Under the pieces are notes generated by a model. It was given only the letters and a program-made list of their open reading frames with translations, did not search any database and had not been told where the DNA came from. From Roseiarcus fermentans (GTDB lineage: Bacteria; Pseudomonadota; Alphaproteobacteria; Rhizobiales; Beijerinckiaceae): a DNA stretch of 64,000 nt. Of the stretch, positions 26,264-35,522 are shown piece by piece (position 1 is the stretch's first letter; the number at the start of each line of letters is the position of its first letter). The stretch covers positions 62,001 through 126,000 of the forward strand of contig NZ_QNRK01000018.1 of assembly GCF_003315135.1 (NCBI RefSeq). The letters run 5' to 3'. A program made the translations under genes and the position numbers.

Positions 26264-27364
26264 ATGTCCGCAACGCACGGGACGACCGCCGCCATCGTGC
26301 GGGTTTACGCGCCGCCGCTCGCGGCGCTCGTCCTGTTCGGCCTCGAGCACGCCCACGTCGTCGACGCCGAAACCCCTTGGGTGGCGATCCTGTCCGGCCT
26401 GCTGCTGCTGGGCTCGGTGTTCGCCGCCGTTCATCACGCGGAAGTGGTCGCGCTGAAGGTCGGAGAGCCGTTCGGTTCGGTGCTGCTGGCGCTCGCCGTC
26501 ACGGTGATCGAGGCCTCGCTGATCGTCACCTCGATGCTGTCGGGCGGCGCGACCGAAAACGCGCTGGCGCGCGACTCGGTGTTCGCCGCGGTCGTCATCG
26601 TCCTCACCGGCGTCGTCGGATTGTGCCTGCTGGTCGGCGGCGCGCGCTATCGCGAACAGGGCTTCCGGGTCGAGGGAACCGGCTCGGCGCTCAGCGTGCT
26701 CGCGACGCTCGCGGTGCTGACCCTCGTGATGCCGAACTACACGCTGGCCAAGTTCGGCCCGCAATATTCGCCCACCCAGCTCGTGTTCGTCAGCGTGCTG
26801 TCGCTGCTGCTCTATTTCGTGTTCGTGTTCGTCCAGTCGGTCCGCCATCGCGACTATTTCCTGCCCGAGGGGGCAAGCGACATCGGCGAGGAGTCGGAGC
26901 CGCCCTCGGCGAGCGCGACCGGCGTCAGCGCGGTCATGCTCGTCGTGTCGCTGCTGGCGGTCGTGCTGCTGGCCGAGACCCTGGCGGAATCGATCGAGCG
27001 CGCGATCCACGCCGCCCATCTTCCGCCGTCCTTCCTCGGCGTCGTCATCGCCGCCCTCGTCCTCCTGCCGGAGAGCGTGGCGGCGGTGAAGGCGGCGCGG
27101 AGCAACCATCTTCAGACGAGCCTCAACCTCGCGATCGGCTCGGCGCTCGCCTGCATCGGCCTGACCATCCCGGTCGTCGCGGGGGTGTCGCTCTATCTGG
27201 GACGCGAGTTGACCCTCGGTCTCGACGCCGAGGGCACGGCGATCCTGCTGCTCACCCTGTTCGTGAGTTCGCTGACGCTCGCGACCGGGCGCGCGACCAT
27301 CCTTCAGGGCGCCGTGCACCTCGTCATTTTCGGCGTGTTCCTGCTGCTCGCCGCCGTGCCGTGA
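26264..27364 (+). CDS. Calcium/proton antiporter, ChaA/CaCA family
   Basis: 366 residues with about 11 predicted membrane segments. The two inverted CaCA repeats are visible: 'LALAVTVIEASLIVTSMLSG' in the first half and 'ALVLLPESVAAVKAARSNHL' in the second, each with the acidic residue that binds cation. The family exports Ca2+ (or Na+/K+) in exchange for protons across the inner membrane. An upstream in-frame extension is ignored because the ATG at 26264 follows a good AGGGGAGCG and begins the conserved protein. It is monocistronic and convergent with trcR. Confidence 0.9.
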   Translation: MSATHGTTAAIVRVYAPPLAALVLFGLEHAHVVDAETPWVAILSGLLLLGSVFAAVHHAEVVALKVGEPFGSVLLALAVTVIEASLIVTSMLSGGATENALARDSVFAAVVIVLTGVVGLCLLVGGARYREQGFRVEGTGSALSVLATLAVLTLVMPNYTLAKFGPQYSPTQLVFVSVLSLLLYFVFVFVQSVRHRDYFLPEGASDIGEESEPPSASATGVSAVMLVVSLLAVVLLAETLAESIERAIHAAHLPPSFLGVVIAALVLLPESVAAVKAARSNHLQTSLNLAIGSALACIGLTIPVVAGVSLYLGRELTLGLDAEGTAILLLTLFVSSLTLATGRATILQGAVHLVIFGVFLLLAAVP

Positions 27365-27455
27365 CCAAGCGCGGCGGCGCCTCTTCGGCGTCGACGGGGA
27401 CCGGCCGCATCTCGCAACGAGGGACCGACCGGCCTCGAGCGGCGAGATCGGCGCC

Positions 27456-28166
27456 TCACTCCTCGACGCGCGGCTCCTTGACCTTGCCGAACACCGTATC
27501 GACGTCGATGCGCTCCTCGACCGGCTTGGGCTTCGGCGCGCCGAACACCTCGAACGGGCTCGCGGGCGCGGGCGTGGGCTTGGCCGTGGTGATCTCCGCC
27601 GAAACCAGGGTCTGACCGCCGGCCTCCTCCACCTTGGGCCGATCCTTGGCGGCGCGATTGACCTCGAAATCGAGGTCGATCTGCGAGCACAGACCCAGCG
27701 TCACCGGATCCATCGGCTGGAGATTGGCGGAGTTCCAGTGCGTCCGCTCGCGGATCGCCTGCAGCGTGTGCTTGGTCGTGCCGACGAGGCGCATGATCTG
27801 CGCGTCCTTGAGCTCGGCGTGGTTGCGCAACAGCCACAAGACCGCGTTGGGGCGGTCCTGCCGGCGCGACAGCGGCGTGTACCGGGCGCCGCGCGGCTTC
27901 TTGAACTCGGGCGTGCGAACCTTGGAGACCGAAAGGTGCAACCGATAGTCCGGCCTGCGCTCGGCCTTGGCGATCTCCTCGCGGCTGAGCTGGCCGGTCG
28001 AGATCGGGTCGTAACCCTTGATGCCGGTGGCCACCTCGCCGTCGGCGATGCCCTTGACCTCGAGCGGATGCAGTTTGCAGAAATCGGCGATCTGGTCGAA
28101 GGTCAAAGAGGTGTTCTCGACCAGCCAGACGGCGGTCGCCTTGGGCATTAGCGGCGCGTCGCTCAT
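27456..28166 (-). CDS. trcR: TrcR, DUF1013 cell-cycle transcriptional regulator
   Basis: 236 residues, nearly alphaproteobacteria-specific. Conserved blocks: 'MPKATAVWLVENTSLTFDQI' at the N-terminus, 'FCKLHPLEVKGIADGEVA', 'GYDPISTGQLSREEI', and a second helix-turn-helix-like block 'DRPNAVLWLLRNHAELKDAQ'. The C-terminal part is Pro/Lys-rich and variable. TrcR was named for a role in cell-cycle transcription. The start ATG follows AGGAGA at ideal spacing. It is divergent from the small secreted protein gene. Confidence 0.93.
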   Translation of the reverse strand: MSDAPLMPKATAVWLVENTSLTFDQIADFCKLHPLEVKGIADGEVATGIKGYDPISTGQLSREEIAKAERRPDYRLHLSVSKVRTPEFKKPRGARYTPLSRRQDRPNAVLWLLRNHAELKDAQIMRLVGTTKHTLQAIRERTHWNSANLQPMDPVTLGLCSQIDLDFEVNRAAKDRPKVEEAGGQTLVSAEITTAKPTPAPASPFEVFGAPKPKPVEERIDVDTVFGKVKEPRVEE

Positions 28167-28379
28167 TGCGCTTCTCCTTGCGATCGTTCGGCCGCGCGCA
28201 TCCGGTCTTTGGCCCGGGAGGAGGCGCAGCCTCAAACGACAAAACTCAGGGGGGATGCCTCTCTATAGGCGCCTCGAGGCCGAATTGCAATCGGCGGCCA
28301 ACGGTTTGCGCCGCGTCCGGCCAGCGAATCGGGAACCTTGCGTCGCCTCGCGGGTTGGCGGCGCAAAGGAGCGTGATCC

Positions 28380-28628
28380 ATGAAGGCCGCATTCGTCCCC
28401 GGCGCCGTCGCGCTGGCCCTCCTGCCGATGATCGGTTCGGCGCCCGCGGCGGCCAAGGGTTGCCTCAAGGGCGCGCTCGTCGGCGGCGTGGCGGGCCATT
28501 ACGCCGGTCATCACGGCGTGCTCGGCGCCATCGGCGGCTGCGTCGTCGGCCATCATCTCGCCAGCGAGAAGGACAAGCGCGCCGCGCAGCAGAACCAGAA
28601 TTCCGCGACGCAGCCGGACGGCGACTGA
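28380..28628 (+). CDS. Small secreted glycine-zipper protein
   Basis: 82 residues. A signal peptide ('MKAAFVPGAVALALLPMIGS' then 'APAAAKG') is followed by a Gly-rich hydrophobic stretch ('LKGALVGGVAGHYAGHHGVL' then 'GAIGGCVVGHH') of glycine-zipper type, and a charged tail. Such proteins associate with or insert in the envelope. Several His residues and two Cys could bind metal, but that is speculative. Codon use is normal for the genome. Confidence 0.75.
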   Translation: MKAAFVPGAVALALLPMIGSAPAAAKGCLKGALVGGVAGHYAGHHGVLGAIGGCVVGHHLASEKDKRAAQQNQNSATQPDGD

Positions 28629-28636
28629 GTCGCCGC

Positions 28637-29698
28637 TCAGGCCTTGTTGTTGCGCGCCGGCTCCGACTTCGGGTCGAGCGGCCAGCGCGGCCGGGCGGCG
28701 AAGTCGAGCGGATCGGCGCGGCCGAGCCGCAGTCGTTCGATGCCCGCCCAGGCGATCATGGCGCCGTTGTCGGTGCAGAGCTTTTGCGGCGGCGCGACCA
28801 TCGGCAGGCCGGCTTCGGCGCACAACCGCGCGAGCGCGCCGCGGATGGCCAGATTGGCCCCGACGCCGCCCGCCACGACCACCGCCTGCGGCGCCGTCGC
28901 GAGGCGTTCCCGGAAGCGCTTGAGGCCGACGCGCATCCGGTCCTCGACCACGTCGACGACCGCCGCCTGGAACGAGGCGCACAGGTCGGCGACGTCCCGG
29001 GTGGTGAGCGGGGCCGCCTGCTCCGCCGCGAAGCGGACCGCCGTCTTGAGCCCCGACAGGGAAAAATCCGCATTCGGTCTGCCGATCATCGGCCGCGGCA
29101 AGGCGAACCGTTCGGGGTCGCCGGCCTGCGCGGCCGCCTCGACGGCCGGCCCGCCGGGGTAGGGCAGGCCGAGCATCTTCGCGGTCTTGTCGAACGCCTC
29201 GCCGATGGCGTCGTCCATGGTGGCGCCGAGCCGGTCGTAATCGCCCACGCCCTTGACCGCGAGGATCTGCGTGTGGCCGCCCGAGGCGAGCAGGATCAGG
29301 TAGGGAAAGGCGATGTTGGCGGTCAGCCGCGCGGTCAGCGCATGCGCCTCGAGGTGATTGACCGCGATCAGCGGCTTTCCGGTCGCCAGCGCGATCCCTT
29401 TGCCGGCCATCAGGCCGACCAGGACGCCGCCGATCAGGCCGGGCCCGGCGGCCGCGGCGACGCCGTCGAGGTCCCTGGCGGCGATCCCCGCCCTGGCGAG
29501 GGCGCGCGCGATCAGCATGTCGATGACTTCGACATGCGCGCGCGCCGCGATCTCCGGAACCACGCCGCCGAAGGCCGCATGCGCGGCGATCTGGCTCATC
29601 ACTTCGTCGGCCAAAATCTCGCCCGAGCCCTCGGGCGTCAGCCTGACGACTGCGGCGGCGGTCTCGTCGCAGGTCGTTTCGATGCCCAGAATCCGCAT
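28637..29698 (-). CDS. tsaD: tRNA N6-threonylcarbamoyladenosine transferase TsaD
   Basis: 353 residues. It transfers the threonylcarbamoyl group from TC-AMP to A37 of ANN-decoding tRNAs with TsaB and TsaE. Diagnostic: N-terminal '[18 protein letters not shown]', metal-binding 'NHLEAHA' with H115 and H119, and C-terminal '[17 protein letters not shown]'. In many Hyphomicrobiales the divergent neighbour is hemC; here an unrelated gene pair takes that place. Convergent and almost touching the small glycine-zipper gene (8-base gap). Confidence 0.97.
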   Translation of the reverse strand: MRILGIETTCDETAAAVVRLTPEGSGEILADEVMSQIAAHAAFGGVVPEIAARAHVEVIDMLIARALARAGIAARDLDGVAAAAGPGLIGGVLVGLMAGKGIALATGKPLIAVNHLEAHALTARLTANIAFPYLILLASGGHTQILAVKGVGDYDRLGATMDDAIGEAFDKTAKMLGLPYPGGPAVEAAAQAGDPERFALPRPMIGRPNADFSLSGLKTAVRFAAEQAAPLTTRDVADLCASFQAAVVDVVEDRMRVGLKRFRERLATAPQAVVVAGGVGANLAIRGALARLCAEAGLPMVAPPQKLCTDNGAMIAWAGIERLRLGRADPLDFAARPRWPLDPKSEPARNNKA

Positions 29699-29847
29699 GA
29701 TTCTCCTTCGCCCGGCGCGTCGGGCTTCAGCTTCGCCCGCACTTAGACCCGAACGCGGCGCCGAGGAAGAGGCGAGGAGCGGCGATTCGCCGCCTGTCGG
29801 GGCGCTGGACAGCGTGATAACGAAGCCGATCTTGGAGGCAAGCGACG

Positions 29848-30675
29848 ATGACCCCGATCGGGCCGACCGAGCTTCGCGTCGTCATCCAGCCGGTCCGCCC
29901 GCGCGGACCGCTGACCGGAGTCGTGGCGACCGCCGTCTTCAAGAAGGTGTTCGACGCTGTCTGGGCCGCGCTCCTGGCCGCCGACCGGGAGGTCCACGCC
30001 AAGGCCGCGGCGAGCGAGTTCCACGTTTGCGGCCTGTCCGTCGACCCTTGCGAATTCGGGTTCGTCGAGACGATGAGAGCGACGGACCCGCGCGCGCCCT
30101 CGTCGATCGCGCTGTTCCGGCGCTGCGCCGGGCGGGTCTACCAGAGCGACTATCGCATTCTGCTGCAGTACCGCCGCCTGATGCGGGGGTTTCAGCGCAT
30201 CGCCGCCGCGCTCGATCCGGCCTACGTCGTCCTCGTTCGCTATCACGACAGCGAACTGCCGCTCGACGCGTTCTTCCGCCGTCAGGTCGACCGCGTCGGC
30301 CTCGGCGACGAACCGCCGTCGCGGGACATCTGGTTCGCCGGCAGCGTCATCATGTCGTTCGAGGGTCGCCTCGAAGCCATCGACTATCGCAGCGCGGCCT
30401 GGACGGGTCGCCTGGCGCTCGCCGGTGGGGAGACGCAGCTTGAATGCCTGTTCGACAGGTCGATGGGAGAAGACGCCTTGAACCCGTTCGGCAACAAGGA
30501 CGTCTCGGTCGCGGGACGCGCGATCTTCACCGGAGACAGCAATCTGCCTGAACGCATAGAAGTCATGACAATCGAGGAACTGCCGCGGGCGACCCGGACG
30601 CTCGACATTCGGGGGGCTATGACGCCGGCTTCGGTCGGAGATTGGGACGATGGGCTCGATCATTTCTACAAGTGA
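29848..30675 (+). CDS. Unknown protein paired with a PIN-like protein
   Basis: 275 residues, not recognised. The N-terminal two thirds are alpha/beta with no clear motif. The C-terminal ~100 residues read like a small beta-barrel ('[20 protein letters not shown]', 'LECLFDRSM', '[12 protein letters not shown]'). Genes with such a tail are often followed by a PIN-domain gene, and here the next frame overlaps it by 26 bases. By analogy it could be an antitoxin-like or RNA-binding partner; this is inference. The ribosome-binding site GGAGG is strong, and composition is close to the genome average. Confidence 0.7.
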   Translation: MTPIGPTELRVVIQPVRPRGPLTGVVATAVFKKVFDAVWAALLAADREVHAKAAASEFHVCGLSVDPCEFGFVETMRATDPRAPSSIALFRRCAGRVYQSDYRILLQYRRLMRGFQRIAAALDPAYVVLVRYHDSELPLDAFFRRQVDRVGLGDEPPSRDIWFAGSVIMSFEGRLEAIDYRSAAWTGRLALAGGETQLECLFDRSMGEDALNPFGNKDVSVAGRAIFTGDSNLPERIEVMTIEELPRATRTLDIRGAMTPASVGDWDDGLDHFYK

Positions 30676-31261
30676 TAGGCACTTTTTGCACATGAACGTG
30701 CTCTTGCGGCACGCGAGCGGCCGGTCCGGCGAGGCGGAATCGGACATCGAGACGATTCTCACCGAGGCCGCGACCGGCAAGCGCCGCATCTGGGTGAACA
30801 GCATCATGTTCGCGGAGATGAGGCCGTCCGCCTTCGTGGCCGGCCGGTTCGCGGCCCTGGCCGAATTCACCCGCTATTTGCGCTCGATCGCGACTTTCGT
30901 CACGCCCGATCCCAATTGCATGCTGCGCGCCGCCCGGTTGCGGGACGTTCGCTGGCAGCGGCCCGCGGCGCTGCGCCGACCGGACGAGCAGCCGCGCTTT
31001 CTGTCGCTGCTCGACGCCATCCAGATGTCGTCCGCCCTGTGGGTCAAGGAGACCGCGGGCGTGGCCGATCTCGAATTCCTGGCGTTCGAGGATTTCGGCG
31101 CGGACGAGGCCAACGAGGGCGGCTGGCTGTCGCTCCTGCGCCTCCAGGATTACGCCGACGAGCTTCCGGTCGACTCGGACGGGCTCGCCGCGGTGCGCCT
31201 GCCGCGCGCCGAGCCGGTGCTGCGCTCGAATGCGCTGCGGCAATCGGCGGAGGTGGGTTGA
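30650..31261 (+). CDS. PIN-like domain protein with an altered first active-site position
   Basis: 203 residues. The order of segments follows a PIN ribonuclease: 'FLHMNVLLRHA' at the N-terminus, 'WVNSIMFAEM', 'FLSLLDAIQMSSALW' and 'LEFLAFEDFG'. The usual first aspartate (xLDxNVLL) is H14 here, while the later E and D positions seem present. It may be an inactive or altered PIN fold. Its start lies inside the previous gene (26-base overlap), so the two are co-translated. VapC homology is weak; an unrelated fold is possible. Confidence 0.6.
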   Translation: MGSIISTSDRHFLHMNVLLRHASGRSGEAESDIETILTEAATGKRRIWVNSIMFAEMRPSAFVAGRFAALAEFTRYLRSIATFVTPDPNCMLRAARLRDVRWQRPAALRRPDEQPRFLSLLDAIQMSSALWVKETAGVADLEFLAFEDFGADEANEGGWLSLLRLQDYADELPVDSDGLAAVRLPRAEPVLRSNALRQSAEVG

Positions 31262-31277
31262 ACCGCGCCTCCGCCTG

Positions 31278-31378
31278 GAGCGGGATGCGAAGAAGTGGAC
31301 GCCGGTTTTTCGCGAATAATCCCGCTCTTTCAAAGAATTAGAGCGAGATGCGATTCGACAGAATCGCATCTCGCTCTA
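31278..31378. repeat. Composite palindromic element
   Basis: Two adjacent inverted repeats. The first pairs GAGCGGGAT (31278-31286) plus GCGAA with TTCGC and ATCCCGCTC (31319-31327). The second is a perfect 18-base stem, TAGAGCGAGATGCGATTC (31339-31356), loop GACA, and its exact complement to 31378. The last arm contains the stop codon of the acyltransferase gene. With no T-run it is a dispersed mosaic-type repeat, perhaps also acting as a bidirectional terminator between the two convergent genes. Elements of this look are common in Hyphomicrobiales. Confidence 0.8.
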
Positions 31379-33430
31379 GCGCGCGGGTCGCGCGGCGGCG
31401 AGCGCCGCGTCGATCGCCGGGGCGAGGATGGTTTCGACGGCGAACCGCGATCCCCGGACGCTGTAATGGCCGTAATCGACAGCCAGCAGATCGTCGGGCA
31501 GATCGCGCCCGACGAGGCGCCGGCAGCCGTCGGCGCCGCAAAGCTTGTCCGCCTGCGACACGTAGACGACGCCCGGTCCCCAGTCCTTCGCCGCGAGGGC
31601 GCGGTCGGTGTCGAGCGAATCCGGACGCACCCCGATCGGCGAGAATTCCGCGGCCGACCCCGACTCGAGCAGGTCGCGCCCGACCAGGATCGGCAGCACC
31701 GGCGCCCAGGTCGGCACCTCGCCCGCGATCACGATCGAACCGACGCCGTCGGCGTGCAGCGTCCTCGCGCCCGCGACCATCGCGTCGAGAAAACCGGGAT
31801 AGCGCCAGTTCGCTTCGTGATCGTACTGGGAGAAATAGCCGCCGACCACCAGCACGTCGGGCCTGATCCGCCGGATTCGGCTGAACACGTCGTCGTTGAT
31901 CGCCCGGCAGCGCGGCGTTCCCGCCACGCCCTGGTCCATGTCGACATGTTCGACGAGCGGAACGCAGAACACCGCCGCCAGCGCCACGACGTTGGCCCGG
32001 TCTCCGTAGGTCCGGGTGAGGCCGGAAAACAGGTGGGCGGCGTGCGAATCGCCGACGACCAGGATGGTCGGCCTGGACGGATCGCGCGGGACGCCGCAGC
32101 GATGGGCCTCGAAGAACGCCGCCGCGCGCCGCCGCTCCTCGTCGAGCGGGTAGGCGCGATCGTCGCGCTGATAGAAGCACGACATCAAGGGATCGCCGTC
32201 CGCGCCGTTGGCGCTGAAATTGAACACGCGGGTCACCAGCGGCGGAAACCGACCGGGAAAGCCTTTCGAGTCGTAGGTGAGGCGACCGACGACGCCGGTC
32301 GCAGCGAGGGCTGCGACCAGTCCGATCGCGAGCGCGTAGGGCCGACGCCGAAACAGCGCCGCCGCCGGCCGCTCGACGAAGCGGTAGGTGAGGTCGGCCA
32401 GCGCGACCGCCGCCGCCGCGAGGGCGAACAGCACCGCTCGGGTCGGGATCACGCCCGGCCAGGCGTGGGCGAAGGCGAACAGCGGCCAGTGCCAGAGATA
32501 GAGCGGATAGGAGATCAGGCCGAAGAAGCCGGCGCCGCGGTTGCCGAGCGCGATCGCGCCGATCCGTGAGCCCGGGCTCGCGATCACCAGCGCGCAGCCG
32601 AGGGTCGGAATCGCGGCGCGCCAACCCGGGAACGGCAGGGCCTCGCTGAGAACGAAATAGGCGGTGACGATCAGCGCCACGCCGAGCCCCGCGCCCACGT
32701 CGGCGCGCAGGCGCGACGGCCGCGGGGCGGGCAGAAACACCTCGCGATAGGCGAGCAGCGCCCCGAGCGCCAGTTCCCAGGCCCGGGCCCACGGGAGGTA
32801 GAAGGCGCCGATCGGATCGACCGGGGTCAGAAAGACGCAGTAGGCGAACGAGGCGACGAAAATCGCCAGGATCGCGAACGGCAGCAGCCGCGGCGCGAGG
32901 CGATGCAGCGCCGCCGTCAGAACCGACCAGACGAGGTAGAACTGTTCCTCGATGCTGAGCGACCACAGGTGAAGGAGCGGCTTGGTCGCCGAGTCGGTCC
33001 CGAAATAGCCGCCGACGCCGGCGAGACGGAGAAGCCAGAAATTGACGGTGAAATAGGAATTGCCCAGCATGCCGCCGCCGATGTCGCGAAACTGCGTCGG
33101 CGCGGCGCGGAACCAGCCGACGATCCAGACCGCGGCGACCACGACCAGCAGCGCCGGCAGGATGCGCCGGGCGCGCTTGGCGTAAAACATCGCCAGCGAG
33201 AAGCGTCCGGCGGCGCATTCCGACAGAATGATGCGCGAAATCAGAAATCCGGAGATGACGAAAAACACGTCGACTCCGGCGAAGCCGCCGGGCAGGATCG
33301 CGCGATCGGCGTGGAACACGACCACGCCGATCACCGCGAGCGCGCGCAGCCCGTTGATGTCCGGCCGGAAACCGAGGTCGCGGCCGGCCCTTGCCGCGGC
33401 GATGTCGGGCGTGTCGAGCGGCTGGTCCAA
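31376..33430 (-). CDS. Membrane acyltransferase fused to an SGNH domain (OafA/YrhL type)
   Basis: About 684 residues. The N-terminal half is an acyltransferase-3 membrane domain ('GFRPDINGLRALAVIGVVVF', 'GFAGVDVFFVISGFLISRII', 'HLWSLSIEEQFYLVW') with about ten helices. The C-terminal half is an SGNH-type esterase/acyltransferase: nucleophile block 'ILVVGDSHAAHLFSGL' and 'DYGHYSVRGSRF' near the end. Such proteins O-acetylate polysaccharides, LPS or peptidoglycan. No ATG lies in frame before the conserved part; TTG at 33430 is the only plausible start before the divergent hemD, and its ribosome-binding site is poor. The stop lies in a palindrome. Confidence 0.88.
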   Translation of the reverse strand: MDQPLDTPDIAAARAGRDLGFRPDINGLRALAVIGVVVFHADRAILPGGFAGVDVFFVISGFLISRIILSECAAGRFSLAMFYAKRARRILPALLVVVAAVWIVGWFRAAPTQFRDIGGGMLGNSYFTVNFWLLRLAGVGGYFGTDSATKPLLHLWSLSIEEQFYLVWSVLTAALHRLAPRLLPFAILAIFVASFAYCVFLTPVDPIGAFYLPWARAWELALGALLAYREVFLPAPRPSRLRADVGAGLGVALIVTAYFVLSEALPFPGWRAAIPTLGCALVIASPGSRIGAIALGNRGAGFFGLISYPLYLWHWPLFAFAHAWPGVIPTRAVLFALAAAAVALADLTYRFVERPAAALFRRRPYALAIGLVAALAATGVVGRLTYDSKGFPGRFPPLVTRVFNFSANGADGDPLMSCFYQRDDRAYPLDEERRRAAAFFEAHRCGVPRDPSRPTILVVGDSHAAHLFSGLTRTYGDRANVVALAAVFCVPLVEHVDMDQGVAGTPRCRAINDDVFSRIRRIRPDVLVVGGYFSQYDHEANWRYPGFLDAMVAGARTLHADGVGSIVIAGEVPTWAPVLPILVGRDLLESGSAAEFSPIGVRPDSLDTDRALAAKDWGPGVVYVSQADKLCGADGCRRLVGRDLPDDLLAVDYGHYSVRGSRFAVETILAPAIDAALAAARPAR

Positions 33431-33535
33431 AGAAATCCCGTCTCTCGGGTTGCGCGAGGGCGTGACCGGTAAAGCCCGGAGCGCCGGACCGCAAGGCGCG
33501 CTTGTGTCGCCCGCCCGAGCGCCGATAATGCCGCC

Positions 33536-34282
33536 ATGCCGAACCGGAACGCGACGAAGCGGAGGGTTGCGCTGTTCCGCGCCCGCGACGATGCCGCCGG
33601 GAGCGCCATCGCATTGCGCCGCCTCGGCTTTTCTGCGGTCTGTCTGCCGGTGATCGACGCCCTGCCGCTCGCCGTCGCGCCGCGCAGGCCTGCTTACGAC
33701 GCCGTGATCGCGACCAGCGCCAAGGCCTTTCTCCGCGATGCGCCGATCGATCACGCGGCTCCCCTGTTCGTGGTGGGCGCAAAAACGGCGCGCGCGGCGG
33801 AACGGCGCGGGTGGCGAATTGTCGCACCGCCGGCGCCGGATTCGGCGCATCTGATCGATCTGCTCGCGCGGACGATTTCACCCGGCGCAGCGGTGCTCTA
33901 TCTCGCCGGGCGGGATCGGAAACCGGCGATCGAAGCCGCTCTGATGACCACGCATGAAATGGACATCGTGGAGGTATACGCCGCCGAGGCGCGCAAGCAC
34001 TGGACTTCAAAGGAGATACGGGTCTTCGGCGGCTGCGCCGCGGCGCTGCATTATTCGCGCCGATCGGCGGCGCTCGCGGCGGAACTCGCCCGCTCGGCCG
34101 GGCAGGACGGGCATTTCCGGCGCATGATCCACATCTGCATGTCGGCGGACACGGCCGGTCCGTTGACGGCCGCGGGCGCGCCCGACGTGCGCGTGGCGGC
34201 AAGGCCGGAGGAGGCGGCGCTGTTCACAACCCTGGCGGACGCCGCGACGGTGTTTCCAACCCATTGCGGGTCCCGTATATAG
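33536..34282 (+). CDS. hemD: Uroporphyrinogen-III synthase HemD
   Basis: 248 residues, two-lobed. It closes hydroxymethylbilane to uroporphyrinogen III in heme and (bacterio)chlorophyll synthesis. The family is poorly conserved; recognised from 'RVALFRARDDAAGSAIALRR', 'DAVIATSAKAF', 'PLFVVGAKTARAAERRGW', 'LYLAGRDRKPAIEAAL' and 'VVEVYAAEAR'-like 'IVEVYAAEARKHW'. The neighbours fit strongly: mitofilin-like and hemY follow in the same direction. hemC, usually directly upstream, is missing here. Confidence 0.88.
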   Translation: MPNRNATKRRVALFRARDDAAGSAIALRRLGFSAVCLPVIDALPLAVAPRRPAYDAVIATSAKAFLRDAPIDHAAPLFVVGAKTARAAERRGWRIVAPPAPDSAHLIDLLARTISPGAAVLYLAGRDRKPAIEAALMTTHEMDIVEVYAAEARKHWTSKEIRVFGGCAAALHYSRRSAALAAELARSAGQDGHFRRMIHICMSADTAGPLTAAGAPDVRVAARPEEAALFTTLADAATVFPTHCGSRI

Positions 34283-34313
34283 GGCGGCGCTGAGCTTCGG
34301 GGACGCATGAGCG

Positions 34314-35462
34314 ATGGTCGACAACGAAAACCGTGAGATCACGACCGAGCAGAGCGGCGGCGCGCCGATCCATCGCGACGAGCCGCCGCGCGACGGCGCG
34401 ATCGCAGGGGGCGAGGTCAAGGCGGCGGCGGAGGACGCCGTCCCGGGCGCTTCGGCCGAGAGCCCGGAGGCGCGCCCCGCGGCCGCCGAGGAGGACGTCC
34501 GCCCCCGACCGGCGGCGGCCAGCGCTCTGCCGCCTCGCCAGCCCCCGGCGTCCAAGGGACCCGGCGCCGGACTCGCGCTCGTCAGCGGCGCCGTCGGCGG
34601 CGCGATCGTCGCGGCGCTCGCCGCCGGTTATTTCCTGCAGTTTCCGCCGAAGGGCGAGCTTTCGGAATCCGATTTGAGCCGGCTCGCCGCCGTCGAGACG
34701 GCGGTCGGTCACGACAGCGCGGCGATCGCCGGGCTCGACAAGCGCATCGGCGCGCTCGAAGCCGCAAAGGCCGCGGCGCCGAAGAACGACGAGGGCGCCG
34801 AGGCCGTCTCGGCGGAGATCCCGGCGCTCGCCGCCCGCCTCGACAAGCTCGAGAAAGAACCGCCCGCGCCGGATCTGTCCGCGCTCACCAGCCGGATGCA
34901 GAAGCTCGAGGACGCGGTCGCGGCGGCGAAGGCCCCGGAACCGGGCGGCAATCCCGCAGCGGTGGCGATCGTCGCCGAAACGATCCGCGACAAGCTCGCG
35001 ACCGGAGCGCCGTATACGGCCGAGCTTTCGGCCCTGACGGGGCTCGGCGTCGATCCGGCCAAGCTCGCGGCCCTGAAGCCGCTCGCCGGCGGCGCGCCGA
35101 CGACCAATGCGCTCGCCGCCTCGTTCCAGTCCGTGGAGCCGAAGCTCTTCGCCGCCATCGCCCCCAAGGAAACCGGGACGGTCGCCGAGCGGATGCTCGC
35201 CCACGTCCGCAGCCTCGTCCAGATTCGCGACGTCGGCGAGGTCCAGGGCGACGATCCGCAGGCGGTGGCCTCGCAGGTCCTCGGAGACCTTCGGCGCGGC
35301 GACCTCGGCGCGGCGCTCGCGGCCTTCGCCAAGCTGCCCGAGCCGGCGCGCGACGCCGCCGCCGGGTTCGCCGCCGACGCGAAGAGCAAGCTGGAGGCGA
35401 TCGCCGCCGCGCAGTCGATCCGCGACGCCGCCGTAGCGCGGCTGGCGGAAGCCAAGCCCTGA
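34314..35462 (+). CDS. Mitofilin-like membrane protein (COG4223)
   Basis: 382 residues. A disordered, charged N-terminus (about 1-83) precedes one membrane segment ('ALVSGAVGGAIVAALAAGYF', about 86-108), then a long helical periplasmic region with coiled coil ('ALAARLDKLEKE', 'LTSRMQKLEDAVAAAK') and a C-terminal 'LRRGDLGAALAAFAKLPEPA' domain resembling the end of mitofilin/Mic60. In alphaproteobacteria it sits in the heme operon and is linked to intracytoplasmic membrane shape. It lies between hemD and hemY, 31 and 60 bases away, so an operon is likely. Confidence 0.88.
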   Translation: MVDNENREITTEQSGGAPIHRDEPPRDGAIAGGEVKAAAEDAVPGASAESPEARPAAAEEDVRPRPAAASALPPRQPPASKGPGAGLALVSGAVGGAIVAALAAGYFLQFPPKGELSESDLSRLAAVETAVGHDSAAIAGLDKRIGALEAAKAAAPKNDEGAEAVSAEIPALAARLDKLEKEPPAPDLSALTSRMQKLEDAVAAAKAPEPGGNPAAVAIVAETIRDKLATGAPYTAELSALTGLGVDPAKLAALKPLAGGAPTTNALAASFQSVEPKLFAAIAPKETGTVAERMLAHVRSLVQIRDVGEVQGDDPQAVASQVLGDLRRGDLGAALAAFAKLPEPARDAAAGFAADAKSKLEAIAAAQSIRDAAVARLAEAKP

Positions 35463-35522
35463 GGACGTCCCCACGGGATCCGCCTCCGGCGGGTCGTCGC
35501 GGATTTCGAAGTCGGAGACATC

